Source: Daucus carota subsp. sativus
Taxonomy: Eukaryota; Streptophyta; Magnoliopsida; Apiales; Apiaceae
Assembly: GCF_001625215.2 (NCBI RefSeq)
Contig: NC_030383.2
Location: forward strand, 60,192,949-60,256,948
Reading direction: 5' to 3'
DNA length: 64,000 bases
Below, in pieces: positions 1 to 11,399 of the stretch. The notes beneath the pieces were generated by a model. That model was given only the letters and a program-made list of their open reading frames with translations. It was not told where the DNA came from and ran no database searches. Positions within the stretch are counted from its first letter, which is position 1, and each line of letters opens with the position of its first letter. A program made the translations under genes and the position numbers.

Positions 1-1450
1 GAGCAAATTCCAGATCAATTTTGTGATAAGACACTGTTTTGCTATATTGTAGGTTTCTGCTTTTACCAAATGTATAATACTAAACCCTTAAACATCTGAT
101 GTAATTTATCCTGTCTCCACAAAGGCATGGCCTATAAAATCCTACTTAGAAGTTTAAGTTACAAGTGTGACTTGTGAGTGTCAGACAGACGTCTGGCTTG
201 AAGAGATGATGCATGTATGAATAATGGAATAGATCATAAATGTTATATGTAAAAATAAATTACTTGTTTTGGTGGCTGAAGAACAGAGAAATATCGAATG
301 TAAATTAAAACTTCAGGCAATTTCACCAACAATTCCATGGATAGAAAGGTGTGCATATCACTAATGTAATATTATGAGAGATCCCGCTTTCATGAGATAC
401 TTAAACTTCACAGCACAAGTTATATAAAGAGTTCCAACTAGTTGCATCTAGATTCTCACCATAGGCTTGACGCAAAGAAGGCGCTTATAGGAATCACGCA
501 TGTTGCATATCTACAATCGGAATAAATAGAAGTAAGGAAAGAGAACCATTTATGTAAAAGGAAGGAATATATTGGCAGCTAACTTACATTTCAAAAGTCA
601 TTTTTACTGGGGACACAACCTGCATATATTTAGTGATTAGAAATTTATCAGTTACGACCTTAAGAACCGTAAAGACATACCGTAAAAGAGGAGAAACTGT
701 AATCAATTGAATGAGATATTAGAAGACATGAAAACAATTACAAAAAAATATGATAAACAGAACTGATAATGACAGATGCACAGGTAGAGACATGTTACAA
801 AAACACTAAAATAATATAGCTTCCATAATTATTGCAGTCTCAAAATACTAATGTCCGCAAACATCTAAAACACAAATTTTATGGTTCAAATATAACCATG
901 GGACATTTTCAGAGACAGAAAGCAGATAGTAACATAAAAGTAACAAATGCAACCATCAAAGGGTATCACATAACTTTGGTAGAAAGTAGTATTCATATTT
1001 CAAAGCTAATTTCACAAGAAACCTCCGACGTCTCGAGTAAAATCTTTTTCTCCTATTAGCAGACTACTACAAGACAAAAGCAAGCTTTGGCACCCAACAA
1101 TTATGAACTGGCATTCTTTACTTACTTCCCGGAGAATGGCCACAAGTACAATTTCTTAGCCCTTACCAATGTCAACTCGAAATAAAAAGAGCCACAGACT
1201 TGTAAATTTGAACGAGTCAACAATATTTGAAAACTCAGGGTCATAGAAAATGTACACATTATTGTGCTCTATGATCGTGTCTAGTAGTTTTATTATCTTT
1301 TCAATGTCAATATTATACTCTAATTTCGTATAATGGCCAAAGTATATTGTGGATCAATGTCATAGTGGGAAACTACATGCCTGAAGAATTGAGGTATACA
1401 CCCAGCCAGAAAATCTATGACCGCCATGCAAAATCCAGCTGTAAACGTAC
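1..1450. other. No exon recognised; probably intron of the translocator gene
   Basis: The donor of translocator exon 2 is at 1450/1449 on the minus strand, so this stretch should be its next intron, running off the left edge. I looked for the next conserved translocator exon and did not find it. Short open frames here have no recognisable content. Confidence 0.4.
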
Positions 1451-2640
1451 CTTTAAGACGCGGATAAGAAAAAATGCCACCGCACCAGAAAATCCCATAT
1501 GAATCATGGTCAGTGTTATTGGTAATGGAAAATTGAAGTATTTTGGAGAGAGCACCCACTGCACATGAGCAGAAATAGAAGATAATTTGAGAGTAACTAA
1601 GACAAATCTTTTAAAAAGGGCCACAATGTATTGTACATGAAGATATATCACAGTTAAGGAACTGTTCCACAAGTTTTGGCGTCAAATATGGAAACCCTAT
1701 ATAGGTAGACAAAAGTTTTACTAGTTAACACACTGTTTTATCCACACAAAAAAAGTGGTAAATGTATGAAAAGCCAACATGATGCTTAAAACCAGCAATT
1801 AGCATTCAGCAAAGGTCATGTACAAAAGTATGCATATTAAAGTTAATCTAATACCTAGAGTGGGAATGATACGTTAACAGCAAAAATGAAGACAATATTA
1901 AAGACAGTTTCTCTTTCAAAGTGAAAATAACCTGAACAGAGATCCTTAGGCAGTATATTTATGCTAGTTGAGATACAAAGTGGTTGTTTGGCATAAATCA
2001 TAACTAAAAAGCTGTTTTCTGCTTTTAGAAACATGCAAACAATTTTCAGAAAACAGATGTGGTGTTGGTCCTGTTTTTAAAACAGTTTTCAGAAAATATA
2101 AAACTAGAAAACAGTTTCTAAAAACAGGAAACAGAAAACATGATAATGTTGTTTCCTAAAGACCGAAAACAGGAAACAAAGCCAAAAGTCACCTAACACA
2201 TTAAGTTGCACTGTATTCACTAGATTGCACACCCAGTACATAAGTAACAAAGGACTAAATAAAAATATAAATAGATACATACATTTAATTTACACTGATA
2301 AGGCAGAGAACTGTTAATAAAGTTACTTCTAAACTCTAATTTTATTCAGTTGGACAGCACTAAATAATTATTAAGATAATTTACATATACAGAATCAAAT
2401 GGTCACTAATCATTAATTTATTGCATAAACACATTATGAATCTTCTGGTGCATGACTACTCCACATTCATGATTACAATTTTTAATCCTTTTAGACTTTA
2501 ACTGAGAGGATAACTGTAGATATTTCAGTAATTCTTACTTATGAATCTTCACATACCTTATTGTACAAAATAACTCCTGATGACAGTGTTACATAAACTA
2601 GGAGATACAAATAGGTCAATAGCAGTTGACTGTTGATCAT
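1451..2640 (-). CDS. Sugar-phosphate/phosphate translocator (KT/TPT family), first two coding exons, cut by the window edge
   Basis: Two minus-strand exons with good splice sites encode the N-terminus of a drug/metabolite-superfamily translocator of the plant KT group. Exon 1 is 2640-2557 (28 aa, starts MINSQLL, ends GVILYNK before a GT donor). Exon 2 is 1558-1451 (36 aa, starts WVLSPKYFNFPLP and includes TMIHMGFSG). Both joins are phase 0 and the intron is 998 bp. Exon 1 is a hydrophobic membrane span, as expected for TM1; exon 2 covers the short loop and TM2. The family moves phosphorylated sugars or related anions across endomembranes or plastid membranes; the substrate cannot be told from 64 residues. 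The rest, normally several more exons, must lie left of position 1 if the gene is whole. The family match is strong because the loop motif is highly conserved. Completeness is unknown. Confidence 0.85.
1984..2210. repeat. MITE-like repeat in translocator intron 1
   Basis: This block has many imperfect copies, on both strands, of the words AAAACAG and CTGTTTTC, so most of it can fold back on itself. It starts near TGGTTGTTTGGC and ends near GCCAAAAGTCACC. It lies wholly inside the first coding intron. I could not find a clean target-site duplication, so the family is not assigned. Confidence 0.35.
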
Positions 2641-4870
2641 TGTGTCTGCTTCAAGTTCACTTCACTCTTATACTAGCAACTGCCCAAACTTCTGACACCT
2701 TATAGCAACAAGCAATGGAGCAAAATAATTTTACTGCCTTTTTTAGTAAATCATCAACTGAAGAGTGGCTCCCTTAGCTGATCATCAAATAATCATTTTT
2801 GTGCCAAAATACTGACAATACCAGAAGTGGTAGTGGCATCGTTTAGATCTGTGTTAAACAGAAGAACAAGTGAGTTTATCTATGAAAAAGTATAACCATG
2901 TCATCGTAAGCAAAAGCCAAAAAAGTGTTGCGAAACATTCTTTTTCCAAAAAAGGTTCTTTCCAGCAACTTGTGTGTCATGAACTAAAGTTAAATGGGAG
3001 AAACTCTAAAGAATTAAGATACAAGCAGTGCAAATGAAATAACAAGGGATAGTGAATCAGAAAATGCAATGACGTTGGGACTTAAACCTAGTAATTAAAA
3101 TTTTAATTAGTAGCTAAAAACTGTAATAATGTAAATGGAAACACCTTGATACAGATGGTTGGGACTCAATATCAGATAGCATAGAGAATCTGGATTTAAC
3201 TCTCTTCTAAAGTATATACCCTCTTGGTAATTGGAGGTCAAGGGTTGTAAACCCAAGGGGGCATGTGTATTTATTTGACCTCTACCCGAGAATAAGATCT
3301 TATTGATTCTAAATTGCAAATAAATAAGATAAAGCTTCTCAAGGCAGGATACAACCTTGATGGCTTCCTTGTCAAAGAAATAAACTTCATAGCAATTTCA
3401 CCCAGGCTAGAATATTTCATCGATAGTACATATCCATGGGGGATAAATGTGAAAATTTTATTGATAAACCATTACCAAGACATACATCATTGATCATCAA
3501 AAGCTTGTTCATATATAAAGTAACTAAAGTAACTGCAAAAGTTACCGAGCACTAGACCACAAGCAGTAACTGTCTGTTAGATAGCTAATTAACAGTGAGG
3601 GTGCAAGAGTGGTTGAAAAATTTATGGAGATTGTACATATGTTGTTTATATAACTTTTTACTTTTCATGAATAAAAATTGGAGGAAAAAAGGTGTAGAAA
3701 AATATCAGAAGAAACCTTCTTTTTTATGGCGACATCATCCTCCAAAATATTAAAAATTCTATTCCCGAGATAGCCTCAAAGATTGAGGATATGACCAGAA
3801 ACTAATGGATGAAATGGCTTGACATTTTTTAGCAGATAAACTGAAGACAACATACAGTTTCATAGATTAGTGAACTTTTTGGAAGGGATGGACACACAGC
3901 CAAAGCCAAAGATTGAGATTTATAAATCCTGTCTACAGCATTAAGCTTAAACACTACCAATTTGGATACTGGCAATTTTAACAAGGCCGGAAATGTTAGT
4001 CCTCTGTTTACTATTTAGTACGAACAAAACAGAATCATTTGTAGGTGAATTATTCATATTAACATTCCTTCCTCCACTCCAATCACATGAATAATCTCAT
4101 CATAATAATCTGCATTTCACTCATTTTTCTTTCACTCTAGCCACTTCCCGTTTATTTCTGTTCACATATCTTTATACATTCAAGATTCAAATTCCTTTCA
4201 GCCAAACAAAGCAAAATACCAAAAACCACTTCAACCCCTCAACTCCTCCACTTCGCAAGGCTCAATATTGTATTAATCCAATCCAATACTAATTTTTTCT
4301 AAACATTTCTCAGCTTTCCGAGATCACCTTAGTCCTTGCTACTCATAATCCAGTGCACCCTAAATTCTCAACCAGACAGAAATACCAACTAAACTTACAA
4401 AACCATTCAAGAACAATGCACATGACACCAATTCATAACGACAAACACAAATACATTAAAAAAAAATGCTGATCATATACATACCGAAACAGAAGTCCGA
4501 GAAAGGGAAATTTTCCAGTAACAATCTTTAAATCATCAACCTGCAACAACAAAAACAAAGCTAGCAAGATAAAAACACAACTTTACATCATTTTCTTTGA
4601 GAAATGCAAATATAAATACAAAAAAATATGTTGGACTTGAGAAAAGAGGCCTTACCAGGGACTAACAAGAAAAGGGTCGATCATAAAAATGTGTAATTGT
4701 ATGTACATGAATGTGAAGAACCCTAATTTTGAAAAATTTAGAGCAAATGGACTAATGGGTCATCCAAGATTATAGAGAAGCTAATTGATGGTGAAAAGGG
4801 GGATTTTGTTTCAGAGATTTTAGGGGGTGGTCGGGGCTGATCAATGTGTGAAATTTCTACGCGGCAGCTT
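2641..4870 (-). other. Probable 5' UTR exons and leader introns of the translocator gene
   Basis: Reading leftward from about 4870, a 5' end-like sequence stops at a GT donor (exon edge 4656). A second piece, 4540-4485, has a clean AG acceptor after a T-rich tract and a GTATGT donor. A third acceptor (CAG at 2648-2646) lies five bases before the translocator ATG at 2640. Joining the first two pieces gives stop codons soon after any ATG, so they are better read as noncoding leader exons than as coding sequence. The start of transcription is not defined. The assignment is inferred from splice-site quality and position only. Confidence 0.45.
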
Positions 4871-5184
4871 ACTTGGAGCTTGTATTTTTGGAGTTTTTGC
4901 TATAATTGTCGAGAAAATTTATTTTTTAAATGACTAAATTACTGTTTTAAGAGAAATTGTTATTTTATTTTGTTTTATTGAAATTGTTTACAATAATATG
5001 TTTTACAATTAAATATAATTTTTATTCACTTTTTCTTAAAATTTATTTATATTACATTTGATTTAATTATTGCGCCCGGTACGTTAAAAGCAGGAGATTG
5101 TGATGTACCACTCTCTATAGATTTATTTTGTTGTTAGACAATAAACTAAAATGAGAAAGATACAACTAATTTATTTATTACATA

Positions 5185-5443
5185 CTCCTTCTGTCCCTTT
5201 CATTTTTTAACATTTCTTTTTCACTGCTTGACACGCACTTTAATGCGTTTATAAAACATAGTTCTGCAATTTTTTTCTAAATTTATTTTTTTCTGAATAA
5301 AAATTTAGACACTAAACTTTTATTCAGAAAAAGAAAATTTAGAAAAAAAAGTTATAGAATTATGTTTTTTAGGCGCATTAAAGTGCGTGTCACGCCCCCG
5401 TCCCCCGTCCCCCACTATTAAGAATTGAGAGGGACCGAGGGAG
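5185..5443. mobile_element. Stowaway-type MITE
   Basis: The ends read CTCCTTCTGTCCC and GGGACCGAGGGAG, inverted copies of each other, flanked by the dinucleotide TA on both sides (5183-5184 and 5444-5445). The interior is a long imperfect palindrome with a central pair around TTTATTCAGAAAAA. TA duplication plus the CTCCCTCCGT-type end is the signature of Tc1/mariner-derived Stowaway elements. It lies between the translocator and the 3' end of the first SAM synthetase gene. Confidence 0.75.
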
Positions 5444-5573
5444 TACATATTTATTAAACTGATAGTACAATCACGTCATTCTCGGCATATTCCGTATCCG
5501 TTTAGTTTTATTCATATGGTAAAGAAGCAAATAGGCTGCACTAAGAGATGATTTAAGGCTCATTCTCCTTCTT

Positions 5574-6737
5574 CTAATTGAGGGGCTTCACAATCTCCCA
5601 GGTGAAGTCCGGATCATCTCTTCCAAAATGTCCATGAGCTGCAGTCTTCAAGAACCTGCCATTGCCACCTCTCTTCAAGTCCAAATTTTTGATAATCATC
5701 CCCGGCCTGAAGTCAAATGTTTCCTTCACTATCTTGAGGATTTCCCTGTCAGGGATTTTTCCAGTCCCATAAGTGTCAACAAAGACTGATAGAGGCTCAG
5801 GAACACCGATAGCATAAGAGACCTGCACGATGCACCTGCGAGCAAGTCCACTGGCCACAATGCTCTTGGCAGCTTGTCTAATGATATATGCACCACTTCT
5901 GTCCACCTTAGTGGGATCCTTGCCAGAGAAAGCACCGCCACCGTGGGCGCCCCAGCCTCCATAAGTGTCAACAATGATTTTACGACCAGTGAGGCCAGCA
6001 TCACCACATGGACCGCCCTGGACAAAACGGCCTGATGGATTGAGGTGAAAGATGGTGTTTTGATCAAGGTATTTGTCTGGAATCACAGGCCTAATGACAT
6101 GCTCTATGAGGTCAGTAGCAATCTTATCATTGTTAACTGTCTCATCATGCTGGCTGGAAATGAGGACTGTGTGAATGCGGATTGGAACCATGGCACCATT
6201 TTCATTAAGGTATTCAACAGTCACTTGAGTCTTTCCATCAGGCCTCATCCAGGCACACGTGCCATTCTTGCGTACATCAGTGAGACGAGCTCCTAATTTG
6301 GTTGCAAGAACATGGCTAAGAGGCATAAGTTCAGGGGTCTCATCAGTGGCATAACCAAACATATGGCCCTGATCCCCTGCACCAATTTCCTCAGGACATC
6401 TTTTAAGATTTCCATGGACAGCATTCGCAATTTGAGGGTTTTGTTGCTCAATCTTCACAAGTACCTCGCAGGTGTTGGCATCAAGGCCTATTTCATTAGA
6501 AACAAATCCAACATTAAGGCATGTCTCACGGACAACCTTCTCGTAATCTACATGAGCTTTAGTTGTGATCTCCCCGAAAACCATGACCAAATCGGTTGTA
6601 ATACATGTCTCACATGCAACCTTGCTGTCAGGATCTTGGGCTAGGCAGGCATCAAGCACTGCATCAGAGATCTGATCACAAAGCTTGTCAGGATGCCCCT
6701 CATTAACAGACTCAGAGGTAAAGAGGAAGGTCTCCAT
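5574..6737 (-). CDS. SAMS: S-adenosylmethionine synthetase, copy 1 (387 aa)
   Basis: Makes S-adenosylmethionine from methionine and ATP in the cytosol, feeding methylation, ethylene and polyamine synthesis (EC 2.5.1.6). The single coding exon starts [14 protein letters not shown] and shows GHPDK (residues 14-18), the ATP-binding GAGDQG (119-124) and the glycine-rich GGGAFSGKD (266-274). The ATG at 6737 was chosen because a CAG splice acceptor (6749-6747) lies nine bases upstream; the five residues further upstream in the open frame are intron. The protein ends KPLN, six residues short of copy 2, which ends [10 protein letters not shown], and carries several substitutions in otherwise conserved stretches (GGPCGDAG for [14 protein letters not shown] for CTKTNM). 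It is therefore the more diverged copy. All core motifs remain, so it is probably an active enzyme. Confidence 0.95.
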   Translation of the reverse strand: METFLFTSESVNEGHPDKLCDQISDAVLDACLAQDPDSKVACETCITTDLVMVFGEITTKAHVDYEKVVRETCLNVGFVSNEIGLDANTCEVLVKIEQQNPQIANAVHGNLKRCPEEIGAGDQGHMFGYATDETPELMPLSHVLATKLGARLTDVRKNGTCAWMRPDGKTQVTVEYLNENGAMVPIRIHTVLISSQHDETVNNDKIATDLIEHVIRPVIPDKYLDQNTIFHLNPSGRFVQGGPCGDAGLTGRKIIVDTYGGWGAHGGGAFSGKDPTKVDRSGAYIIRQAAKSIVASGLARRCIVQVSYAIGVPEPLSVFVDTYGTGKIPDREILKIVKETFDFRPGMIIKNLDLKRGGNGRFLKTAAHGHFGRDDPDFTWEIVKPLN

Positions 6738-6745
6738 TTTATAGA

Positions 6746-7330
6746 GCTGCACAATAAAAAAGCATACTCAGATTACATACAAAGATATCCACTAACTGAG
6801 GAAGCTAGATATTAATGCTTTAGGAGTTCTCTACCGTTCATATATAAACCCCGGCTCCCAGTAAACTCACTACAAGAAAAATGACTATAAACCACAGACA
6901 AAATTGTCGTTTTTAGCTAAAACGACTACTGATCGCTTTAATTAAAAGCAACCGAGAACAACCAGGTACAGTTCTAAACAAAATCAAGAAATCACATTAC
7001 ACACACTAAAATTAAAATTCCATAAGAAATGCATAAGAAATTGGACTAGCACAAATTTCTCACTAAACTCACTAAACGAAAAATGGCTAAAAACCATCAA
7101 CAAATGTGGTCGTTTTTAGCTAAACTCGACCCGAACTGGTCTTTTTGATTAAAAACAACCGAAAGGTACGATCCTAAACAAAATCAATGCAACAGAGATT
7201 GCAATTTACCTCAGTTAAAGAAAACGCAGGCACCGAAAAATATCTGCCTTGTCGAAACTCAGACCACCAAGACACTGCGACAATGAAAAAATGGGACATC
7301 AGAGTTGGTATTTATAGAAGCGAGAAGGGA
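6746..7330 (-). promoter_or_regulatory. SAMS copy 1 core promoter, leader exon and 5' UTR intron
   Basis: A TATA box (TATAAATA on the minus strand) lies at 7316-7309. About 100 bp downstream a GT donor at 7209/7208 ends a leader exon. The intron 7209-6747 (463 bp) closes with CAG nine bases before the ATG. A leader intron is typical of plant SAM synthetase genes and often raises expression. The intron contains a CACTA-like terminus (separate entry). Confidence 0.7.
6868..6930. mobile_element. CACTA-like transposon terminus in the SAMS1 leader intron
   Basis: The sequence CACTACAAGAAAAATG at about 6868 matches the conserved end of plant CACTA (En/Spm) elements. A related block (ACTAAACGAAAAATGGC and GTCGTTTTTAGC) recurs at about 7070-7120 in the same orientation. 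No opposite terminus or 3-bp duplication was located, so only a fragment or a small derivative is claimed. Confidence 0.4.
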
Positions 7331-7639
7331 CTATGGGTGATAAAAGATGACTGGAAACTCAAGTAGCAAGTACGGATTCTTGGTCTGCACGTTAATCTTT
7401 GGATGATGTTATAACAATGGGTATTATATTTTGACTAAAATGAGTCGAAGTTCAAATAAACTTCTCTGATGGAAACTTGATAAACTTAAAAATAAGTTTT
7501 TCATAGTAGAAGAGAAGATTGAAATACATTATACAAAAGGGTTGATAGAAATATCGCATGTCATGCCTATCTGAGAATTCTAATTAAATTTTTAAGAGAG
7601 AAAAGAATGGGAATTTAGCTAGTGCCACGGTTCTAAAAA

Positions 7640-7935
7640 TTCCTTATTCAACGATTAAAATCTGTTGGGGTGCCCAGCATCTCCCTAACTCGAACCGTGA
7701 TGCTGGCTACTACACTATAAAAATTATAATTGCGCCATCTCAAACAAGTAGTTGTTTTTGGTATAGTGGTGAGCGCTAGGATTCTAAAAATTAGTATCAG
7801 AGCAGGAAGGCATGCTATGCAGTTGTGTTAGTGCTGGCAGATGCTGGGGTGCCCAGCATCTCCCTAGCTTGAACCGCCATCTCCAACAAGTAGCTATTTT
7901 TGGTGAGTGATTAGCGTTAAGTTCCTAAAAAAATC
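7640..7935. repeat. Direct repeat pair of unknown type
   Basis: The phrase GGGGTGCCCAGCATCTCCCT occurs at about 7668 and 7848. Each copy is followed by CGAACCG or TGAACCG, then by CAACAAGTAG and a TTTTTGGT stretch. The spacing is about 180 bp. Between the copies is ATCAGAGCAGG, which resembles the initiator-Met-tRNA primer-binding site of retrotransposons, so an eroded LTR-element leader is possible but unproven. Confidence 0.35.
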
Positions 7936-8650
7936 ATGCAAGATAATTTTCCAATTTTTAAAAATAATATATTAGACAACAATATTACACTACTAACGTA
8001 GAGGCAATTGAATATTAAAATATAGGAGTCGTGTGTGACTGCCTAACTGGAGTAAGAAGTTTCGTGGTATTCAACAGGGAGTGCGTTTTGGCTTTGTTTT
8101 GCTTATTTTAGCCAAAGATTGTAGAAAAGAGAAATACAGCTATGGACCTGGAGTGATTTCCTATTTTTATTTTGAGATTTTAATATAGTCCTCAAATGAT
8201 AAGACAACGAAAGCACAAAGAAGCACGTATTAACGGATCAAGACTACACATCTGTGGTTTGATATGGAAGTCGAAAGATTTGAGAAAAATATTTAATCGA
8301 ATGTTAATGAGGGAGAAAAAAATTGATCTAATGTTGATTAATGTATTTGAACAGTAATTTAGACTTAGAATTCTAAAATTATGCTCACAAGTTTTTTCAA
8401 TTAGAAGATTGTTATAAGAATAAAACCGGCTAGTTACCAAACGATAATAGCCGCAAGTTTTTTCGCTTAAAAGACTGTTATATAATAAAATCAGCCGTTT
8501 ACAGCGCATGCAAGGCTGTTCTGTTTGGGACTAGAGACTGTAGAATGAAGCAAAACAAACTTTGGGGTATTTTGTTGGATATATGATGATAATAGAACAA
8601 ACGTTCAAAAGGAGAAATACAAGTTATTCATTGTTACAATAAAAAACCAC
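7936..8650. other. Intergenic spacer between the two SAMS genes
   Basis: No gene is seen. Around 8385-8510 a roughly 65-bp imperfect direct repeat occurs (AAGTTTTTTC followed by AGA-GACTGTTATA and AATAAAA). The right end should hold the 3' UTR of SAMS copy 2, whose stop codon is at 8690-8688. Confidence 0.4.
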
Positions 8651-8687
8651 TGCAATGCAGGAGCAAGATGCAAAACATAAAACAAAT

Positions 8688-9875
8688 TTAAGCCTGAGGC
8701 TTATCCCACTTGAGGGGCTTGACAACCTCCCAGGTGAAGTCTGGGTCATCCCTTCCGAAATGCCCATAGGCCGCGGTCTTCAAGAACCTACCATTGCCTC
8801 CTCTTTTCAGATCAAGATTGATGGAGATCATTCCGGGCCTGAAGTCGAAGGTTTCCTTTACGATCTTTAGGATTTCCCTGTCGGGGATTTTTCCAGTTCC
8901 ATAGGTGTCGACGAAGACTGACAGAGGCTCTGGAACACCAATAGCATAAGATACCTGCACAATGCACCTACGAGCAAGTCCATTGGCTACAATGCTCTTG
9001 GCAGCTTGCCTGACAATATATGCACCACTTCTGTCCACCTTTGTGGGGTCCTTTCCGGAGAAAGCACCACCACCGTGAGCTCCCCAGCCACCATAAGTGT
9101 CGATAATGATCTTGCGACCTGTTAGACCAGCATCACCATGGGGGCCTCCAATTACAAAGCGGCCTGAAGGGTTGAGGTGAAAGATGGTCTTCTCATCAAG
9201 ATACTTCTCTGGGATGACGGGCTTGATTACATGCTCTTTGAGGTCAGCAGCAATCTCATCGTTGGTAACAGTCTCGTCGTGCTGGGTGGAAATGAGGACA
9301 GTGTGAACACGGGTTGGAACCATGGCACCATTCTCATTTAGGTACTCAACAGTGACCTGGGTCTTGCCATCAGGTCTCAACCACGCGCATGTACCATTCT
9401 TGCGGACATCAGTAAGGCGAGCGCCAAGTTTGGTTGCAAGAACATGGCTCAGAGGCATAAGCTCAGGGGTCTCGTCAGTGGCATAGCCAAACATATGGCC
9501 CTGGTCACCTGCGCCAATATCCTCCGGGCGCTTAGTAAGATGACCATGGACACCCTGGGCAATATCAGGGCTCTGTTGCTCAATGTTAACAAGAACCTTG
9601 CAGTTGTCAGCATCAAGACCAACATCAGCAGAAACAAATCCAATGTTACGGCATGTCTCGCGAACAATCTTCTCGTAGTCCACATCAGCCTTGGTAGTAA
9701 TCTCCCCAAAAACCATGACCATGTTGGTCTTGGTGCATGTCTCACATGCAACCTTGCTGTCGGGATCTTGAGCTAGGCAGGCATCCAGCACCGCGTCAGA
9801 GATCTGATCACAGAGCTTGTCTGGGTGACCCTCGTTAACAGACTCGGAGGTAAATAGGAAGGTCTCTAATGCCAT
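8688..9875 (-). CDS. SAMS: S-adenosylmethionine synthetase, copy 2 (395 aa)
   Basis: Cytosolic enzyme condensing methionine and ATP to S-adenosylmethionine. One uninterrupted coding exon reads [16 protein letters not shown], then GHPDK (16-20), GAGDQG (121-126) and GGGAFSGKD (268-276), and ends WDKPQA, the usual plant C-terminus. Its length fits the family (390-396 aa). The ATG at 9875 is used because the frame upstream is intron: the sequence TTGTTGCAG at the intron end (AG at 9886-9885) stands nine bases before it. It is a tandem duplicate of copy 1, which lies 2 kb downstream on the same strand. Both copies keep one coding exon and one 5' UTR intron, so the duplication included the promoter region. 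This copy is the closer to the family consensus and likely the main housekeeping form. Confidence 0.97.
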   Translation of the reverse strand: MALETFLFTSESVNEGHPDKLCDQISDAVLDACLAQDPDSKVACETCTKTNMVMVFGEITTKADVDYEKIVRETCRNIGFVSADVGLDADNCKVLVNIEQQSPDIAQGVHGHLTKRPEDIGAGDQGHMFGYATDETPELMPLSHVLATKLGARLTDVRKNGTCAWLRPDGKTQVTVEYLNENGAMVPTRVHTVLISTQHDETVTNDEIAADLKEHVIKPVIPEKYLDEKTIFHLNPSGRFVIGGPHGDAGLTGRKIIIDTYGGWGAHGGGAFSGKDPTKVDRSGAYIVRQAAKSIVANGLARRCIVQVSYAIGVPEPLSVFVDTYGTGKIPDREILKIVKETFDFRPGMISINLDLKRGGNGRFLKTAAYGHFGRDDPDFTWEVVKPLKWDKPQA

Positions 9876-9884
9876 TCTGTAAAG

Positions 9885-11390
9885 CTGCAACAAGAGAAAA
9901 CCATAAATTAGATACTTATTTCTGACACGCAGGGGAAATTAACTTCCAATTAGGAAGCTTCCTTAGTGTTACAGATTCTGGAAAATAACGAATATAAAAA
10001 GTATCATCCTAGTGTAAGATGCTTTTAACTTTCACTTCTGGTCTGATCATGAAGAATCTGCATATTATTGTCTGCTTGCTTTTGCAAAAGATATATTCCC
10101 AGCCATAAAAAAAGGATCCACAATACACAGGACAAGAATACAACTGCCTGCCACACACAAAAGTCGCAATATTCTTTTCTTCAGAAGTATATTGCCGTTC
10201 CAAAATATATATCTTATCTGACTAGCACTGAACTAGTCACTACCAGCAGTGAACTGAATGAAACTTCAAAATTAAATTAGATACCCTTCCCTCCCTGAAT
10301 ATGCACAAACATAACTAATTTTACATTGTCAGGGTCAACATTAAAAAAAAATTGCCAAAAAATTGTTAATTAATAATACAAGTGACAAGTCAATTGTCAA
10401 TATAACAGATCATCGATAGCCTAGCGTCGAGCCCTCCCCCTACTCAAGATCCAACATCATAAATTCAAATCTTCATAAAACTCGCAATTCCTTTCTTCAA
10501 AAGTATATCACAGTCATAAAAATTAAATTTCTCCCCTAACTACAAACTAATTACACATTTAAATCAGTTAAAACATCATTTTGCATTTACAAAAACTTCC
10601 GAAGAAACCATAAGCCTATATACAAGACTACTTGATGGTAGCATTGTGTTCGCCCTAGCCAACCAAGGTCAAAGGTTCGAATCCTCGCTTATTCTCCATA
10701 TTCTTAAAATTTTACACATTTGAAATTTTTTAAAATATACCTACACACCAAATACAGTAACTAGCTCTACAAGCTATTCAGATAAGTTATCTGTGTCAGA
10801 AACTAGACATGAACTAAAAGAACACAAGTATAGCCTAATAGGACAGAAAGCTAAACAACTGAAGCAGTTACTTTTAGTTTTCACTTCCAATTCAAGTACA
10901 AACACACATGCTTACAACAGATCCAGATATACACACACTTTCCAAATCCAGAAACTTGTAGATCTAGACTTGCCATATTCAAGAACCACACCCAAGTCAA
11001 CATAACCACTAGATCTACAACACTAAAAGTCAAACATGCTCAAACATTTAAATTAATATTATATTTCTTACATGTAAATATAGCAAAGGCAAGTGAAGTT
11101 CTAGTTGTAGCAACTTCACAGTAGTAAAGATAGTAGCATTACCCAAGAGAGATTTGTAATATTCTCGCTCAACTCGAGATTTGTCGAAAACATGTTGCAT
11201 GATATATGAATTTAGTTATTCGGAAAAATAAAAAAGATAGAAATATTACCTGAGAGAGATTTGGCGACGGATTGAGAGAGGAAGTATTGGCGACAGATCT
11301 GAAAAATCTCTCTTAGCTATTAGTCGAATTAGATCACCGACGAGCGACGAAGAAGTTGGGGAGATTGGCGTTGTATTTATAGAGGTTTAA
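9885..11390 (-). promoter_or_regulatory. SAMS copy 2 promoter, leader exon and long 5' UTR intron
   Basis: A TATA box (TATAAATA, minus strand) is at 11381-11374. The leader exon below it is rich in CTC and ends at a consensus donor, with exon edge 11250. The 1365-bp intron 11249-9885 is closed by CAG nine bases before the ATG. A near-copy of the donor context (CTCTCTTGGGTAAT) occurs at about 11141 and could serve as an alternative donor. The layout matches copy 1 but the intron is three times longer. Confidence 0.7.
10390..10700 (+). repeat. Two tRNA-like (SINE-type) fragments in the SAMS2 leader intron
   Basis: At 10673-10683 the sequence GGTTCGAATCC is a perfect match to a tRNA-type pol III B box, with TGGTAGCATTGTGTTCGCC about 40 bases upstream as a poor A box. 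A second block at about 10411-10475 has TAGCCTAGCG and AAATTCAAATC in the same arrangement. There is no convincing cloverleaf, so these are more likely tRNA-derived SINE fragments than tRNA genes. Confidence 0.35.
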
Positions 11391-11399
11391 CGGATGAGG

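Noticed and set aside
832-1059. 75-codon open frame near the left edge
   Set aside because: Lysine/asparagine-rich, no recognised motif, no splice or promoter context, and inside the presumed translocator intron.
3107-3319. 70-codon minus-strand frame in the translocator leader intron
   Set aside because: No conserved words; falls between the good splice sites of the leader exons.
6045-6644. Plus-strand frames opposite SAMS copy 1
   Set aside because: Mirror frames of a strongly conserved gene on the other strand; the same shadow appears opposite SAMS copy 2.
10640-10700. Possible tRNA gene
   Set aside because: The B box is perfect, but the acceptor, D and anticodon arms do not pair, so a SINE-type fragment is more likely.
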